64,000 nt of DNA from Aquisphaera giovannonii (GTDB taxonomy: Bacteria; Planctomycetota; Planctomycetia; Isosphaerales; Isosphaeraceae): positions 3,410,001-3,474,000 of the forward strand of contig NZ_CP042997.1 of the NCBI RefSeq assembly GCF_008087625.1. Reading direction: 5' to 3'. The notes beneath the pieces were generated by a model. It was given only the letters and a program-made list of their open reading frames with translations. It ran no database searches and had not been told where the DNA came from. Below are positions 30,075 to 40,093 of this stretch, piece by piece. Made by a program: the position numbers and the translations under genes. The stretch's first letter is position 1. Each line of letters starts with the position of its first letter.

Positions 30075-31548
30075 GCCGACCGGATTCATGGAGTACCCGA
30101 GGGAGCTCCCGACCCGCCGCCCCGTGGACGCGCGGCTGCACGACTACCTCGAGGTGTACGAGCCGTTCCCCGAGGACAAGCTCCGCGCCCAGGGGGCCCG
30201 GTGCATGGACTGCGGGATCCCGTTCTGCCACCAGGGCTGCCCGCTGGGCAACCTGATCCCGGACTGGAACGACCTGGTCTACAAGGACCACTGGCGGGCG
30301 GCCATCGACCGGCTGCACGCCACCAACAACTTCCCCGAGTTCACGGGCCGGCTCTGCCCCGCCCCGTGCGAGGCGTCGTGCGTCCTCGGGATCAACAACG
30401 ACCCGGTCGCCATCAAGCAGGTCGAGCTCGCGATCATCGAGCACGCCTGGGAGCAGGGCTGGGTCGCCCCCGAGCCCCCCAAGGTGAAGACCGGCAAGTC
30501 GGTGGCGGTCGTCGGCTCGGGCCCCGCGGGCCTGGCCGCCGCGCAGCAGCTCGCCAGGGCGGGCCACTCCGTCACCGTCTTCGAGCGGGCCGACCGGATC
30601 GGCGGCCTGCTCCGCTACGGGATCCCCGACTTCAAGATGGAGAAGCGGTTCCTCGACCGCCGGCTCCGCCAGATGGAGCTGGAGGGCGTCACGTTCCGCC
30701 CGGGCGTCGACGTCGGCGCGGACGTCACCGCCGGGCAGATCCTGGCGGAGTTCGACGCCGTCTGCCTCTGCGGCGGCGCGACCCAGCCTCGCGACCTGCC
30801 CATCGAGGGCCGCAACCTCGACGGCATCCTCTTCGCCATGGACTTCCTCACCGCCCAGAACCGCCGCGTGGCCGGCCTCGGCGACGGCGACGGCCGCCAC
30901 GAGCACGTGCACACGGCCGAGGGCAAGCACGTGATCATCATCGGCGGCGGCGACACCGGGGCGGACTGCCTGGGCACGTCGCACCGCCACCGCTGCAAGA
31001 GCGTCCACCAGTTCGAGATCGTCCCGCGCCCGCCCGAGAGCCGGACGCCCGCCAACCCCTGGCCGCAGTGGTCGAACGTCTTCCGGGTCTCCTCGGCGCA
31101 CGAGGAGGGCGGGGAGCGGGTCTATTCGATCAACACGCGCCGGTTCGTGGGCGAGGGGGGCCGGGTCAAGGCGCTGGAGGCGATCGAGGTCGAGATGAAG
31201 CTCGAGGACGGCCGGCCTCGGTTCGTCGAGATCCCCGGCACCGAGAAGGTCTACCCGGCGGACCTCGTGCTGCTGGCGATGGGCTTCACCGGCCCGGAGA
31301 GGAACGCGCTGCTGGAGCAGTTCGGCGTCGAGCTGGACCCCATGGGCAACGTGAAGGCCGACGCGACCAAGCGGACGAGCGTGCCGAAGGTCTTCACCGC
31401 GGGCGACATGACCCGCGGCCAGAGCCTGATCGTCTGGGCGATCGCCGAGGGCCGCCACGCCGCCCACTCGATCGACGAGTTCCTGATGGGCAGCACCCTG
31501 CTCCCCGCGCCGCTCGACTTCGGCAACCACGCCCGGCCGTTCTCCTGA
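30067..31548 (+). CDS. gltD: Glutamate synthase small subunit
   Basis: 493 residues, GTG start preceded by GGAGGTG and overlapping the gltB stop by 8 bases, so the two are translationally coupled. It passes electrons from NAD(P)H through FAD and Fe-S clusters to GltB. The N-terminal domain has the two Cys clusters for 4Fe-4S ([19 protein letters not shown] and [10 protein letters not shown]), followed by the FAD Rossmann motif [14 protein letters not shown] and the NAD(P)H motif [13 protein letters not shown], and ends in the typical [21 protein letters not shown] segment. Confidence 0.97.
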   Translation: MGKPTGFMEYPRELPTRRPVDARLHDYLEVYEPFPEDKLRAQGARCMDCGIPFCHQGCPLGNLIPDWNDLVYKDHWRAAIDRLHATNNFPEFTGRLCPAPCEASCVLGINNDPVAIKQVELAIIEHAWEQGWVAPEPPKVKTGKSVAVVGSGPAGLAAAQQLARAGHSVTVFERADRIGGLLRYGIPDFKMEKRFLDRRLRQMELEGVTFRPGVDVGADVTAGQILAEFDAVCLCGGATQPRDLPIEGRNLDGILFAMDFLTAQNRRVAGLGDGDGRHEHVHTAEGKHVIIIGGGDTGADCLGTSHRHRCKSVHQFEIVPRPPESRTPANPWPQWSNVFRVSSAHEEGGERVYSINTRRFVGEGGRVKALEAIEVEMKLEDGRPRFVEIPGTEKVYPADLVLLAMGFTGPERNALLEQFGVELDPMGNVKADATKRTSVPKVFTAGDMTRGQSLIVWAIAEGRHAAHSIDEFLMGSTLLPAPLDFGNHARPFS

Positions 31549-31565
31549 CCTTCACCGAGGACAAG

Positions 31566-32330
31566 ATGGCCATCGACCCGGAACCTCCCTCCGGTCCGCC
31601 CGAGGCGTCGTCCATCCGCCCCGCGGCCGCTCCCGCGACCGCGGCATCGCCCCGGCTGGTTCTCTTCGTGGCCCTGATCGCCGGCCTGGCCGCGTGGCTG
31701 GCGGGAGAGAGCCCGCCGGTGATCAGGCCGCCGGAAGCGGTGAAGACGGACGTCATGGGCTTCTCGGTCGTCAGCCAGACCGCCGAGTCCGCTCGGGCCG
31801 CGGATCGGATGAACGCGGTACGATACTTCGGGCTCTCCGCCGCGATCGCGGGCCTGGCCATGGCCTGGGTGGGGTCAATTTTGGGCCGCGGCTCGCTCCT
31901 CACGAAGGCCATGGTCGTCCTATTCGGGGCGATCGCCTGCGGGTCGCTCGCCGGGCTCTCCATGCCGCTGTTCGAGTATGGGCATGCGATGGGCCTCTCC
32001 GAGATGGTCGACTCGATGCTGGTCCATCTACTCCTCTGGCTCCCCGTGGGCGGCCTCGTCGGATTGACGCTTGGCCTGTCCGGGGGACGTCCTCGGGAAA
32101 TCCCGGCTCGGATGTTCGCAGGCATGGTCGGGGCCGGGCTCGGCGTCGTGCTCTACGAGATGATCGGAGGGATCGCCCTCCCGACGGGCGGGGCCGGCCT
32201 GCCCCTGCCGAGGGAGGCGGGAGCCCGCCTCGCGGCATTGCTGCTGGTGCTCCCGTCCGCCGCCTTCCTGGCGGCCCGCGCGACATCGGACGCGTCGGCG
32301 TCGAGCGGGGAACAGCGGTCCGGGGGGTGA
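31566..32330 (+). CDS. Polytopic membrane protein of unknown function
   Basis: 254 residues; GAGG lies 6 nt upstream of the ATG and 17 bp separate it from gltD. A Pro/Ala-rich cytoplasmic N-terminus of about 30 residues is followed by about six hydrophobic segments ([105 protein letters not shown]). No family recognised. Position suggests it is in the gltBD transcript, though this may be chance. Confidence 0.75.
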   Translation: MAIDPEPPSGPPEASSIRPAAAPATAASPRLVLFVALIAGLAAWLAGESPPVIRPPEAVKTDVMGFSVVSQTAESARAADRMNAVRYFGLSAAIAGLAMAWVGSILGRGSLLTKAMVVLFGAIACGSLAGLSMPLFEYGHAMGLSEMVDSMLVHLLLWLPVGGLVGLTLGLSGGRPREIPARMFAGMVGAGLGVVLYEMIGGIALPTGGAGLPLPREAGARLAALLLVLPSAAFLAARATSDASASSGEQRSGG

Positions 32331-32340
32331 GCCGAGCGGT

Positions 32341-33627
32341 TCAATCGCGAGCGGGCCTGGGCATCGGTCCTCCCGGGGGCAGGGCGGACAGGGCCAGCTG
32401 AGCCTCGCCATCGGTCGGGTCCTGGGTGATAGCTCGTCGGAGCCATGCTCGCCCTTCCTCGATACGGCCCAGCTCGGATGTCGCGATGCCGAGGGCGCGT
32501 TCGAGGTCGGCCGGGACCTCGCCGTGGCAGGCCTCGGCCCTGGAGAACAGCGCGAACAGTCGGTCCATGCGACGAGCGACGCCGAGGAGCGGTTCGGCTT
32601 CGCCGCCCCGCCCGGAGAGTTGCAACGCCGAGCCGAGCCCGAAGAGGGAGGCTCGATCGTCGGGGCGGAGGTCGCGAGCGATCGAGAAATGCCGGATCGC
32701 GGCCCGGAGGTCACGCCGGGCCAGCGCCCGCGAGCCGCGGAGCCTGGCCAGGACGGGATGCTTCTCGGGACCATCCGCCAGGAGCCGCTCGAGCTCCTCG
32801 AGGTCACCCCTGGCGTCGGCGACCTCCGCCTTGATCGCGAACGTCTCGGCCTCCTCTTCTCCCAGCCTTGCGGCCTGCATGGCCGCCTCATCGAGGCGGT
32901 TCACCTTGATCAGCGCACGGACGAGCGCGCAGCGGGATCGTAGGTCTTCCGGATCCGCTTCGACGAAATGGCGCAGGCTCGGCAGGTCGTTCTCCGCCAG
33001 CCAGATCGCGTGATGGAGCATGCCCCAGTGGAGGAGGTGCTTGAGGTCGAGCGAGCCCAGAGCCGCCAGGCTCGCGAGGTGCGAGTCGGCCTCGGGGATC
33101 CTCTGCTGCACGCTGTAGATGTAGACGAGCTCGCGGTGGGCCTGCAGGCAGTTCGGGAGGAGCTCTAGGGTCCGCCGGAAGGCCAGCTCCGCCAGGCGGA
33201 CTCGGCCGAGGCGAGCCTGGAGCTGCCCTTCCGTGAGGCGGGCGAGGGCTCCGAGGGCGTCCGAGTCGGGGATGTGGCCCAGCTCGGCGATCGCCTCGTC
33301 GAGGCGGCCGACCGCCGCACCCACCTGGGCCCTGAGGAGCCGATCCCCCGGGGAAGACGTCGGCGGCACGCCCGCGAGTTCCCGATCGGCCTCGGCGAAC
33401 CGGCCGTCCTGGACCAGCGAGCGAGCCCGGCCCAGAGGGTCCGCCCGCCAGGTGCGGGCGGCCGCCGAGAGCACCGCGACGCAGGCGACGACCGAGGCCC
33501 CGACGACGATGATCCGCCCGCGATCGCGCAGGCCACGGGACAGGCCGGTCGCGTTGACGCCGGCCGATCGGAGGGGCCGCGCACGGCCGTGCCGGCCCGA
33601 TGGCGCGGTGTGCATCTTCGATTCCAT
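32341..33627 (-). CDS. Membrane-anchored TPR-like protein
   Basis: 428 residues (start [11 protein letters not shown]; the ribosome binding site is weak). One transmembrane helix lies at about 39-57 ([18 protein letters not shown]), then a helical repeat array: [55 protein letters not shown], and further pairs to [34 protein letters not shown] and [30 protein letters not shown]. Ten bp downstream of the lipoprotein gene and so probably part of the DUF1559-lipoprotein-TPR transcript. Convergent with the membrane protein gene with a 10-bp gap. Confidence 0.78.
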   Translation of the reverse strand: MESKMHTAPSGRHGRARPLRSAGVNATGLSRGLRDRGRIIVVGASVVACVAVLSAAARTWRADPLGRARSLVQDGRFAEADRELAGVPPTSSPGDRLLRAQVGAAVGRLDEAIAELGHIPDSDALGALARLTEGQLQARLGRVRLAELAFRRTLELLPNCLQAHRELVYIYSVQQRIPEADSHLASLAALGSLDLKHLLHWGMLHHAIWLAENDLPSLRHFVEADPEDLRSRCALVRALIKVNRLDEAAMQAARLGEEEAETFAIKAEVADARGDLEELERLLADGPEKHPVLARLRGSRALARRDLRAAIRHFSIARDLRPDDRASLFGLGSALQLSGRGGEAEPLLGVARRMDRLFALFSRAEACHGEVPADLERALGIATSELGRIEEGRAWLRRAITQDPTDGEAQLALSALPPGGPMPRPARD

Positions 33628-33637
33628 CCAGGGCAAC

Positions 33638-33841
33638 CTACTTCTTCTTGGCATTCCCGGGGAATTTCCCCTTCATCTGGGCCTGCATATTCTTCATCAT
33701 GTCGTCCCGCATCTTCTCCATTTCGGGCGTGGCCTGCGAACCCTGATTGTTGACCGGTTTGTTCTCACCATCGGAACAGCCGGGGAAGATCACGAGCCCC
33801 AGACAGAGGCAGGCGGCGACGGCGAACTGACTCGGCCTCAC
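33638..33841 (-). CDS. Small predicted lipoprotein
   Basis: 67 residues with a GTG start preceded by CGGAG (an ATG 69 bases further upstream gives a less sensible N-terminus). The signal peptide [15 protein letters not shown] ends in a lipobox-like PGC, although the -3 residue is Phe rather than Leu. The mature part is Met/Lys-rich ([25 protein letters not shown]). Such small lipoproteins typically follow DUF1559 genes in planctomycetes, as here. Confidence 0.7.
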   Translation of the reverse strand: MRPSQFAVAACLCLGLVIFPGCSDGENKPVNNQGSQATPEMEKMRDDMMKNMQAQMKGKFPGNAKKK

Positions 33842-33946
33842 GGGTGCGACTCCGATCTGAAGGGGGCGACGCGAGGGGCCCCGACTTCCGCGGAGGGCCG
33901 CCTCGATCACGCCGCCGTGTACGAGGGGGAGGGGAGTGGGTCGGGC

Positions 33947-35047
33947 TCAGTAGGCATCGGCGCTGACGATCTCGCCGCCGGCGCGACTCGCCAGGGCCCA
34001 CCAGGTCTGGAGCGCGATGGTGTCCTTGACGAACTTGACCGAGCCATCGGCGAAGGCCACGTTGACCCCGCCGGGATGATTGCTCGTCGCGGGCATCGAG
34101 TCGAAAACGTTGCCCCACGCCCCGCTGTTCGGGTCGTTCGACGCGATGCAGACGACCGAATTCGGGGGAGTTATGTGATTGTACGAGGCCCACATCAGGC
34201 AAGAGCTCGGCGTGCCGCCGAGCCAGTAGATCCCGTTGGCGGGATTGAGGCCGCCGAAGGACTGTTGCGACCCCGGCACGGCCTGGCAAGCCTGCGCGAA
34301 GGCGAGGGCCATCGTCCCCCCGTTGATCCCCTGATCCAGGGGATCGGCGACCGACACCTTCCACCCATAACCGCGCTTCACGTCGGCCGAGTTGCGGGCG
34401 ACCGGAGACGCCGGCCCGGAGCCGATCAGCTTCTCGCTGACCATGGCCGTATTCGACAGCCCATCCGTGATCGAGGCAAAACCGTGCGCGCCGAGATTGG
34501 AATTCGCCTGAGAGGCATCCAGCCCGTTCAAACCCGCCGAGTCCTGCGTCAGGGGCGTGATGGCTCCGTTCCATCCCCCGATCGCCGCGGGACCGCCGAA
34601 GCACGCGTGGTAGCTCCTCATGGACGCCCCCTGCGAGGGCTGCGAGACCGCGTCGGACGGGCAGAGCAGCGAGTTGATCCGGGCGTTGAGCACCGTCTGA
34701 TTCGGCGGCGATCCGACCGTATTCCAGTTGAAGTTGATGGCGTTGTACATCGGCATCGCCTCGAGCTGCGGCAGGGTGGAGGCCGACCAATTGAGGGGCC
34801 AGGGGTCCTGGTGGGCCGGATCCCAGAGCCAGACCCCCCCGTTCTGGATCAGCGGCGGCAGCGAGTTGTTCTGGTCGTGGTAGTTGTGCAGCGACAGCCC
34901 GATCTGCTTCAGGTTGTTGATGCACTGGGCGCGGCGGGCGGCCTCGCGGGCCGACTGCACGGCGGGCAACAGCAGGGCGATCAGGACCGCGATGATGGCG
35001 ATCACGACCAGCAATTCGATCAGCGTGAAGGCGCGACGGGACCTCAT
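33947..35047 (-). CDS. DUF1559 domain protein with prepilin-type N-terminus
   Basis: 366 residues. The N-terminus has the type IV pilin-like cleavage and methylation motif [25 protein letters not shown], followed by the DUF1559 start [30 protein letters not shown] and, near the C-terminus, the diagnostic [15 protein letters not shown]. It is one of the most expanded protein families of planctomycetes and probably forms surface fibres or pseudopilins. No pilus assembly genes are near. Upstream 150 bp, shared with a divergent gene, should hold the promoter. Confidence 0.95.
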   Translation of the reverse strand: MRSRRAFTLIELLVVIAIIAVLIALLLPAVQSAREAARRAQCINNLKQIGLSLHNYHDQNNSLPPLIQNGGVWLWDPAHQDPWPLNWSASTLPQLEAMPMYNAINFNWNTVGSPPNQTVLNARINSLLCPSDAVSQPSQGASMRSYHACFGGPAAIGGWNGAITPLTQDSAGLNGLDASQANSNLGAHGFASITDGLSNTAMVSEKLIGSGPASPVARNSADVKRGYGWKVSVADPLDQGINGGTMALAFAQACQAVPGSQQSFGGLNPANGIYWLGGTPSSCLMWASYNHITPPNSVVCIASNDPNSGAWGNVFDSMPATSNHPGGVNVAFADGSVKFVKDTIALQTWWALASRAGGEIVSADAY

Positions 35048-35257
35048 GAGATGACTCCGATAAAGCCTCGCACATACTTGAAGGGGGGGGGCACGATCTT
35101 AAGACACTCGCTGCGGCCGCTCAAGATAGCGGGGAGAAAAAGTCGGCCGTCCCCCCCTCGACCCCGGGGCGGTCAGCCGGCATGATGGCGGCGAGTGAGC
35201 CGTATTACCTGCAAACTAGGCGTCGAACGCGATGCCGGCGTCCCGGGAACCGTATTC

Positions 35258-36511
35258 ATGACAGGGGAACGGTGCTTTTCCGATCGGCGCCTGAGCCCAT
35301 GGCTACTTGCAAGTTTAAGCCTTTTCATGATCGGGGTCGCCCCATCGACCCATGCCCAGGTAGGGCCGACGTATGCCGACCTCTTCCGCGACCCGCCGGT
35401 GACCATCCAGCTCTCGCGGGCCGACCTGGCGAACCTGGGGCGGCTGGTCGTACTGGAGGCGATCTCGATGTTCAACCATGCGCGGCTGGAATTCGCGAAC
35501 AGCCCGGCCGGCCCGCAGCTCCTCGCGGAGATCGAAGGCGTCTGGCGAGCGGCCGACGACTTCACCAACTCGATCGCCTACGGCCCCGACCGGGCGAGCG
35601 GCGTCGAGTCCGGCCGGCTGACCTATCCCGCGATGGAGGAGGCGTTCGCCCGCCTCCGGGCGCGCATGGACGACCTGCCCGGCGGCGGCTCGTCGCGCAC
35701 GCGGCTCGACTTCCTGAGGATGAACCGAATCGTCGCCGTGATCCCGCCGCTGCTCGCCGCCGAGCCCCCGCCCCAGGCCGCCGCCGTCCTTGCCGCCACC
35801 GACCGGGCCCGCGTGGACGAGACGGCGCGGATCCTGGCCGCGCAGGTCCTCAGCCTCAAGGACGCCATCGAAGGGCAGGCCGCAGTCCCGGCGAGGCTCA
35901 GGCGGGATGTCGACCGGCTCAAGGAGCTTGCCGACGGGGTCGCCCGCCTGGCCGTGCCCGGCGTGGAGGACGCGATGATCCTGGCGGCCCTGAGGCCCCT
36001 GAATGCCGTCGCCTCGACGGTCGGCACGGAGCTGACGCGGTCGACGCCCGGCGCCCTGGTCGGGGACCGCTGGGGCCGGGCCAGGCGAACGATCGATTCC
36101 CTCGCCGCGAGGTTCCAGCTCCCCCGCGAGATCACCCTGACGCGGCCCCGAGAGGATGCCTCGCTCGACGGCGCCCTCGTGCCCCTCGACGACGCCCTCC
36201 GCCGCCTCGACCGATGGATCGAGGTCGGTGCCGGCGACTCTCCGGGAAGCGCGGGCCCCGTGCGCGAGGTGCCGGTCGCGCCGGCCCGGCTGCTCCGTTC
36301 CCGGGTCCTCCTGCTCCGCCAGGACGTCATCGCCGGGCGCCCCGCCCCGCAGATCGGGCGGGACCTCGACGACGTGGAGTCCGCCCGGGCCCCGCTCCGG
36401 CCCGACGCCGTGAATCGGGCCCTCCGCCCGGAAGCCGTGGCCCTCGACGAGTCCCTGGGACGGGCCGCCCGGATCGTCGGCGAATCCCTCCGGCGGAATG
36501 CCGGCGACTGA
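35258..36511 (+). CDS. Secreted helical protein of unknown function
   Basis: 417 residues from the ATG at 35258, which places a signal peptide (LSPWLLASLSLFMIGVAPST, ending HAQ) near the N-terminus; a longer start at 35195 is possible. The mature protein is almost entirely helical with heptad-like repeats (DRLKELADGVARL, LDDALRRLDRWIEVG), Arg/Asp/Ala-rich, with no Cys. No recognised domain. It converges with the glycerophosphodiesterase gene with a 7-bp gap. Confidence 0.7.
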   Translation: MTGERCFSDRRLSPWLLASLSLFMIGVAPSTHAQVGPTYADLFRDPPVTIQLSRADLANLGRLVVLEAISMFNHARLEFANSPAGPQLLAEIEGVWRAADDFTNSIAYGPDRASGVESGRLTYPAMEEAFARLRARMDDLPGGGSSRTRLDFLRMNRIVAVIPPLLAAEPPPQAAAVLAATDRARVDETARILAAQVLSLKDAIEGQAAVPARLRRDVDRLKELADGVARLAVPGVEDAMILAALRPLNAVASTVGTELTRSTPGALVGDRWGRARRTIDSLAARFQLPREITLTRPREDASLDGALVPLDDALRRLDRWIEVGAGDSPGSAGPVREVPVAPARLLRSRVLLLRQDVIAGRPAPQIGRDLDDVESARAPLRPDAVNRALRPEAVALDESLGRAARIVGESLRRNAGD

Positions 36512-36518
36512 CCCGGGG

Positions 36519-37481
36519 TCAGTGCAGGCCCCTCCGCCCGATCTCCGCCATCCGGCCCGCCATCGCCGCGGGGTCGTCGGTGATCAGGGCGTCGACGCCC
36601 AGCCCCGCGAGATGCTCGCCCAGCCCGCCGGGGCGGCTGTCATTGACCGTGTAGACGAGGACCGGGATCCCCGCCTCCCTCAGGGCCCGGATGTCGTCTC
36701 CCCGCAGAGACGAGGTTGAGGGCGATCGGCGATACGCGATCGACCCGGACCCGAGGCTCCCCGAGGACGCATGATACGTCTGGGCCCCGACGAGGCGACC
36801 CGTGTACTCGGCGGGTCGGAAGAGCGGGGTCTCCGTCAGGATGCCCCGCGCGGGCGGCTCGTCCTCGCCGACGAGCTCCCCGAGTCGCGCGACGTCCCGA
36901 TGGTCGAAGCTCGAGACCAGGACCCGCCGCCCCGACCCGGTCTCCCGGATCGTCCGGACGACGGCCTCGAGCAATCCCGGCGGGGACTCGGGGAACGACT
37001 TGATCTCGACGTTCACCAGCCAGTCCAGCTCGACGGTGAGCCCGAGCGCCTCGGCGAGGGTCGGGATCCGAACCCCGCCGGACTCGAACAGGGCGCGACG
37101 CTCGGGCGGGATGCGGCCGAGCGTGCCGAAGTCGACGGCCGAGCGGCGGCCGCCCGCCGGGCGGACGAACCAGCTCCCCCCGTCGAGCGTGAGGACCTCG
37201 GCGAGGTCGAAGTCGGACAGCCGGAAACCACCCGCGCCGCGCGGGTCGCCCGCGAAACGGGTGGCGATGTCCGTCGTGCGTCCCAGGAATTCGTCGTGGA
37301 CGACAACCGGCACGCCATCCCGGGTGAGCTGGACGTCCAGCTCCCAGGCGTCGGCCCCGGCCGAGTATGCCAGCCGAGCGGCGTCCAGGGTGTTTTCCGG
37401 CGCATGACAGGAATCTCCGCGATGCGCCACGACCGCCGGACGGCGGCCCGAGGCCAGGAGCTGCAGCAAGAGGTTGCTCAC
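36519..37481 (-). CDS. Glycerophosphodiester phosphodiesterase
   Basis: 320 residues. The GDPD TIM-barrel motifs are present: VAHRGDSCHAPENTLDAARLA (catalytic His and metal-binding Glu), ELDVQLTRDGVPVVVHDEFLGRTTD, IPTLAEAL, VNVEIK and the C-terminal YTVND and VDALITDDP. The enzyme hydrolyses glycerophosphodiesters such as glycerophosphocholine to glycerol-3-phosphate. No signal peptide, so cytoplasmic. An insert at about residues 80-140 is Arg/Gly-rich. Confidence 0.93.
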   Translation of the reverse strand: MSNLLLQLLASGRRPAVVAHRGDSCHAPENTLDAARLAYSAGADAWELDVQLTRDGVPVVVHDEFLGRTTDIATRFAGDPRGAGGFRLSDFDLAEVLTLDGGSWFVRPAGGRRSAVDFGTLGRIPPERRALFESGGVRIPTLAEALGLTVELDWLVNVEIKSFPESPPGLLEAVVRTIRETGSGRRVLVSSFDHRDVARLGELVGEDEPPARGILTETPLFRPAEYTGRLVGAQTYHASSGSLGSGSIAYRRSPSTSSLRGDDIRALREAGIPVLVYTVNDSRPGGLGEHLAGLGVDALITDDPAAMAGRMAEIGRRGLH

Positions 37482-37800
37482 GGCGGGGTCACTCCGGAGG
37501 AGGGGGGCGACGACGACCGACGACCGCCTCGATGATACGACGGCGCAGTCGGCCCGCGATCCGGACCGAGGGGAGCGGCGTGAAATGCACGCGAGGGGGT
37601 GCTGGCATGTGACTTGCCCTAGGCATGTTTTCCGTCGTGCTCTCTCCTCACCGCAATCGTGCGACGACGACCGAAGCAGGTCACAAACCCTTTTGTTGTT
37701 ACCGCTTGAGTCAACCTAAAGGGGTCGCGGTGCGGAGCTCCGTGGGCAAAATCCGAATCGCCAGCCTGGCGTCGTGCCCATTTCTTGAAAGGACGTGCTT
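37482..37800 (+). promoter_or_regulatory. amt1 upstream region with a sigma-54-like promoter
   Basis: 319-bp region. TGGCATG (37603-37609), 4 bp, TTGC (37614-37617) has GG and GC separated by exactly 10 bp, as in sigma-54 promoters (consensus TGGCACG-N4-TTGCW); the deviations are a T for C in the -24 block and C at the last position. Just upstream lies a dyad TGCAC-N8-GTGCT (37586-37603) that resembles an NtrC half-site pair but with 8 rather than 7 bp between the arms. This predicts RpoN-dependent transcription of amt1, about 184 bp before its start. Confidence 0.55.
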
Positions 37801-39204
37801 ATGAAGCGTGCAGTGACTCCGTTTGTCCTCCTGGTGGGGCTAGCAATTCTGGGATTGGTACCCAACCTCTTCGGCGGTGAGCCGCTGCCGGCGGGCGATG
37901 CCCTGAATCCCGGTGACACGGCGTGGATGCTCACGGCTTCCGGGTTGGTGCTGCTGATGACGCCGGGCCTGTCCTTCTTCTACGGCGGCATGGTGGGGTT
38001 CAAGAACGTCGTCTCCACGATGCTCCAGAGCGTCATCGCGCTGGGCGTGATCAGCCTGCTGTGGGTGCTCGTGGGCTTCAGCCTCGCGTTCGGGCCGGAC
38101 GTCGGCGGCTACGGCCTGATCGGCAACCCGCTGACGCACTTCATGCTCAACGGGGTCGGCGACGGGACGGTGACCATGGGCGTTGGGGATGGGGCGATCA
38201 AGTTCACGGTCCCGTTCCTGATCTTCTGCATGTTCCAGCTCAAGTTCGCCATCATCACGCCGGCGCTGATCACGGGCTCGTTCGCGGAGCGCGTGCGGTT
38301 CTCCGCCTATCTGCTGTTCATGGTGCTCTTCAGCCTGGTAATCTACTGCCCGCTGGCGCACTGGACCTGGCACCCCCAGGGCATCTTCTTCAAGTGGGGC
38401 GTGAAGGACTTCGCGGGCGGGACGGTGGTGCACATGTCCGCGGGCTTCGCGGCGCTCGCCGGGGCGATCCTGCTGGGCCGTCGCAAGTCGCACCTCGCGA
38501 ATGAGGCCCACGAGGCCCACAACGTCCCGTACGTGCTCCTCGGCACCGGCATGCTGTGGTTCGGCTGGTTCGGGTTCAACGCCGGCTCGGCCCTGGGCGC
38601 CAACGGCAGCGCCGCCCTGGCCTTCGCCACCACCAACACCGCGTCGGCCTGTGCGATGCTCGCCTGGATGTTCTTCGACTGGGCGAAGGGCCGCAAGCCT
38701 TCGGCGATGGGGGCCTGCATCGGCGCCGTCGTCGGGCTGGTGGCCATCACCCCGGCGGCCGGCTTCGTCACCGTCCCGCAGAGCATCGTGATCGGGCTGG
38801 TCGCGAGCGTCATCAGCAACCTGGCCTGCCATTACAAGAGCAAGTCCACGCTGGACGACACGCTCGACGTCTTCCCTTGCCACGGCCTCGGCGGCATGGT
38901 CGGGATGGTCGCCACCGGCATCTTCGCGAAGGACGTGGGCCTCTGGTACGGCCAGACGACGACGTTCATGTACCACATGCTCGCCCTGGTCGTCGTCGCG
39001 GTCTTCGCCTTCGTCGGCTCGGTCATCCTCTACAAGCTGACGGACGTGATCATCCCGCTCCGGGTCACCGACGAGCAGGAGCACGAGGGGCTCGACCTCA
39101 GCCAGCACGGCGAGACGGCCCTGGCCGTGGGCTCGTTCCTCAACGGCACCAGCAACGGCCACAGCCCGAAGGCCGATTCGATCCCGGTCGAGGCGCTCGC
39201 GTAA
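37801..39204 (+). CDS. amt: Ammonium transporter (amt1)
   Basis: 467 residues, a trimeric Amt/Rh-family ammonium channel. A cleavable-looking signal segment (MKRAVTPFVLLVGLAILGLVPN) precedes about 11 transmembrane helices. The twin pore histidines are H211 (VVHMSAGFAALAGA) and H361 (CHGLGGMVGM). Early helix GMVGFKNVVSTMLQSVIALGVIS and the LKFAIITPALITGSFAERVRF segment are characteristic. The C-terminal tail (TDVIIPLRVTDEQEHEGLDLSQHGE) is the region expected to contact P-II. AAAGGA lies 8 nt before the ATG; a GTG two codons earlier was rejected. A hairpin terminator follows at 39256-39293. Confidence 0.95.
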   Translation: MKRAVTPFVLLVGLAILGLVPNLFGGEPLPAGDALNPGDTAWMLTASGLVLLMTPGLSFFYGGMVGFKNVVSTMLQSVIALGVISLLWVLVGFSLAFGPDVGGYGLIGNPLTHFMLNGVGDGTVTMGVGDGAIKFTVPFLIFCMFQLKFAIITPALITGSFAERVRFSAYLLFMVLFSLVIYCPLAHWTWHPQGIFFKWGVKDFAGGTVVHMSAGFAALAGAILLGRRKSHLANEAHEAHNVPYVLLGTGMLWFGWFGFNAGSALGANGSAALAFATTNTASACAMLAWMFFDWAKGRKPSAMGACIGAVVGLVAITPAAGFVTVPQSIVIGLVASVISNLACHYKSKSTLDDTLDVFPCHGLGGMVGMVATGIFAKDVGLWYGQTTTFMYHMLALVVVAVFAFVGSVILYKLTDVIIPLRVTDEQEHEGLDLSQHGETALAVGSFLNGTSNGHSPKADSIPVEALA

Positions 39205-39255
39205 GCCCGGACCGGCCGCTCGACCCGCCGGTCGCCCACATGTGGTGAATGCCTC

Positions 39256-39293
39256 GGCTCGGGCCGTCCAGACATGGGCGGCCCGAGCCATTT
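39256..39293 (+). terminator. amt1 terminator
   Basis: Perfect 11-bp stem (GGCTCGGGCCG at 39256-39266 with CGGCCCGAGCC at 39279-39289) and then ATTTC. A strong hairpin 52 bp after the amt1 stop codon. Confidence 0.7.
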
Positions 39294-39561
39294 CACGCGC
39301 CTGCCGAATGGTTGGCCCGCGACGGAGCGGGACGCATCCGCTTCCCGCGATTCTTGTCCCCCAAAACGAGCCGGAGCTCACGGGAGCCGAAGGCGATGGG
39401 CATTCGTCGGCCGGGTCGCCGTCGACCGGCCTCGAACCGCATGGCGACGCGGAGCGGGGCGTCACGGGCTGCCGGGCGGGATTAGCCCGAACGGACCGAT
39501 GGCGCCATCCTGGAATCAGGCCGCCGGCTCGGGGCCGCTCCCGGCGCCTCCGCGGGCGGTG

Positions 39562-39648
39562 TCAGGAGAGCGCGAAGACGGTCGCCGCGACCGCCAGGAA
39601 CAGGAGCACTTCCTTGATGACCTCATTGCCCTTGTCTCGCGGATTCAT
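39562..39648 (-). CDS. Candidate 28-residue single-pass membrane peptide
   Basis: 28 codons ending in TGA: a charged N-terminus (MNPRDKGNEVIKE) and one hydrophobic helix (VLLFLAVAATVFALS). Third codon positions are mostly G or C as in the neighbouring genes, and GAGG lies 11-14 nt upstream of the ATG. The gene lies between the two amt genes on the strand of amt2, but beyond that gene's terminator. It may be a regulatory micropeptide of the Amt or P-II complex (inference) or a chance frame. Confidence 0.4.
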   Translation of the reverse strand: MNPRDKGNEVIKEVLLFLAVAATVFALS

Positions 39649-39863
39649 CGTGATGCGTCCTCAAATCTGCGGCGGCCGTGGCGAAGCGATATGGTTGCGA
39701 TCCAATCAGGAACGAACGGCCTGCTATTAAGAAAACCACATGCCGGTGCATGGACGGCAGGAGACCGAAGAGAGATGTCCAACCGAAGAATCTATGCCTT
39801 TTGGACTTGCGGCAGGCGAATCGATCGACATTTTGATCGCTCCGCGGATCTCGCCCCGTGGCT

Positions 39864-39883
39864 TTTCCGCAAAATTGCGGAAA
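39864..39883. repeat. Palindrome TTTCCGCAA-AA-TTGCGGAAA
   Basis: A 9-bp perfect inverted repeat with a 2-bp centre. It has the size and symmetry of an operator for a dimeric regulator; no T-run follows. It stands in the low-GC part of the amt1-amt2 gap, far from any annotated start. Confidence 0.5.
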
Positions 39884-40021
39884 CACTCGGCACGGGTGGC
39901 GAGAAACGATGCACGAGCCGAGCGGCGGGCAATGTGCCCGTGGTGCCGATTCGATCGCCACCGGTGGGTGGTTACCGGGACCGTTGACGCCCCGGAGCAA
40001 CTCGGAACACGAGCAACGCAA

Positions 40022-40057
40022 GAAAGAGGGCGGCCCGCCTGACGACGGGCCGCCCTC
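40022..40057 (-). terminator. amt2 terminator
   Basis: Perfect 12-bp stem (GAGGGCGGCCCG with CGGGCCGCCCTC, loop of 8), followed on the minus strand by TTTCTT. It lies 37 bp after the amt2 stop codon. Confidence 0.85.
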
Positions 40058-40093
40058 GAATTGACTACCAACGATTTCGCGTCCGCGTCGCCG

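Larger units (their letters stand above)
39205..40093. other. 889-bp region between amt1 and amt2
   Basis: Contains the amt1 terminator, a 28-residue membrane-peptide candidate, a 20-bp palindrome and the amt2 terminator. The part 39660-39900 is less GC-rich than the surroundings. Longer open frames (for example 39242-39730 on the plus strand) look Arg/Pro-rich and unsupported. Confidence 0.4.

Noticed and set aside
27882-30089. 735-codon antisense frame within gltB
   Set aside because: gltB has complete, ordered family motifs; the antisense product has none.
37586-37603. NtrC binding site upstream of amt1
   Set aside because: TGCAC and GTGCT arms are 8 bp apart instead of 7 and the site overlaps the putative -24 element; kept only as a note.
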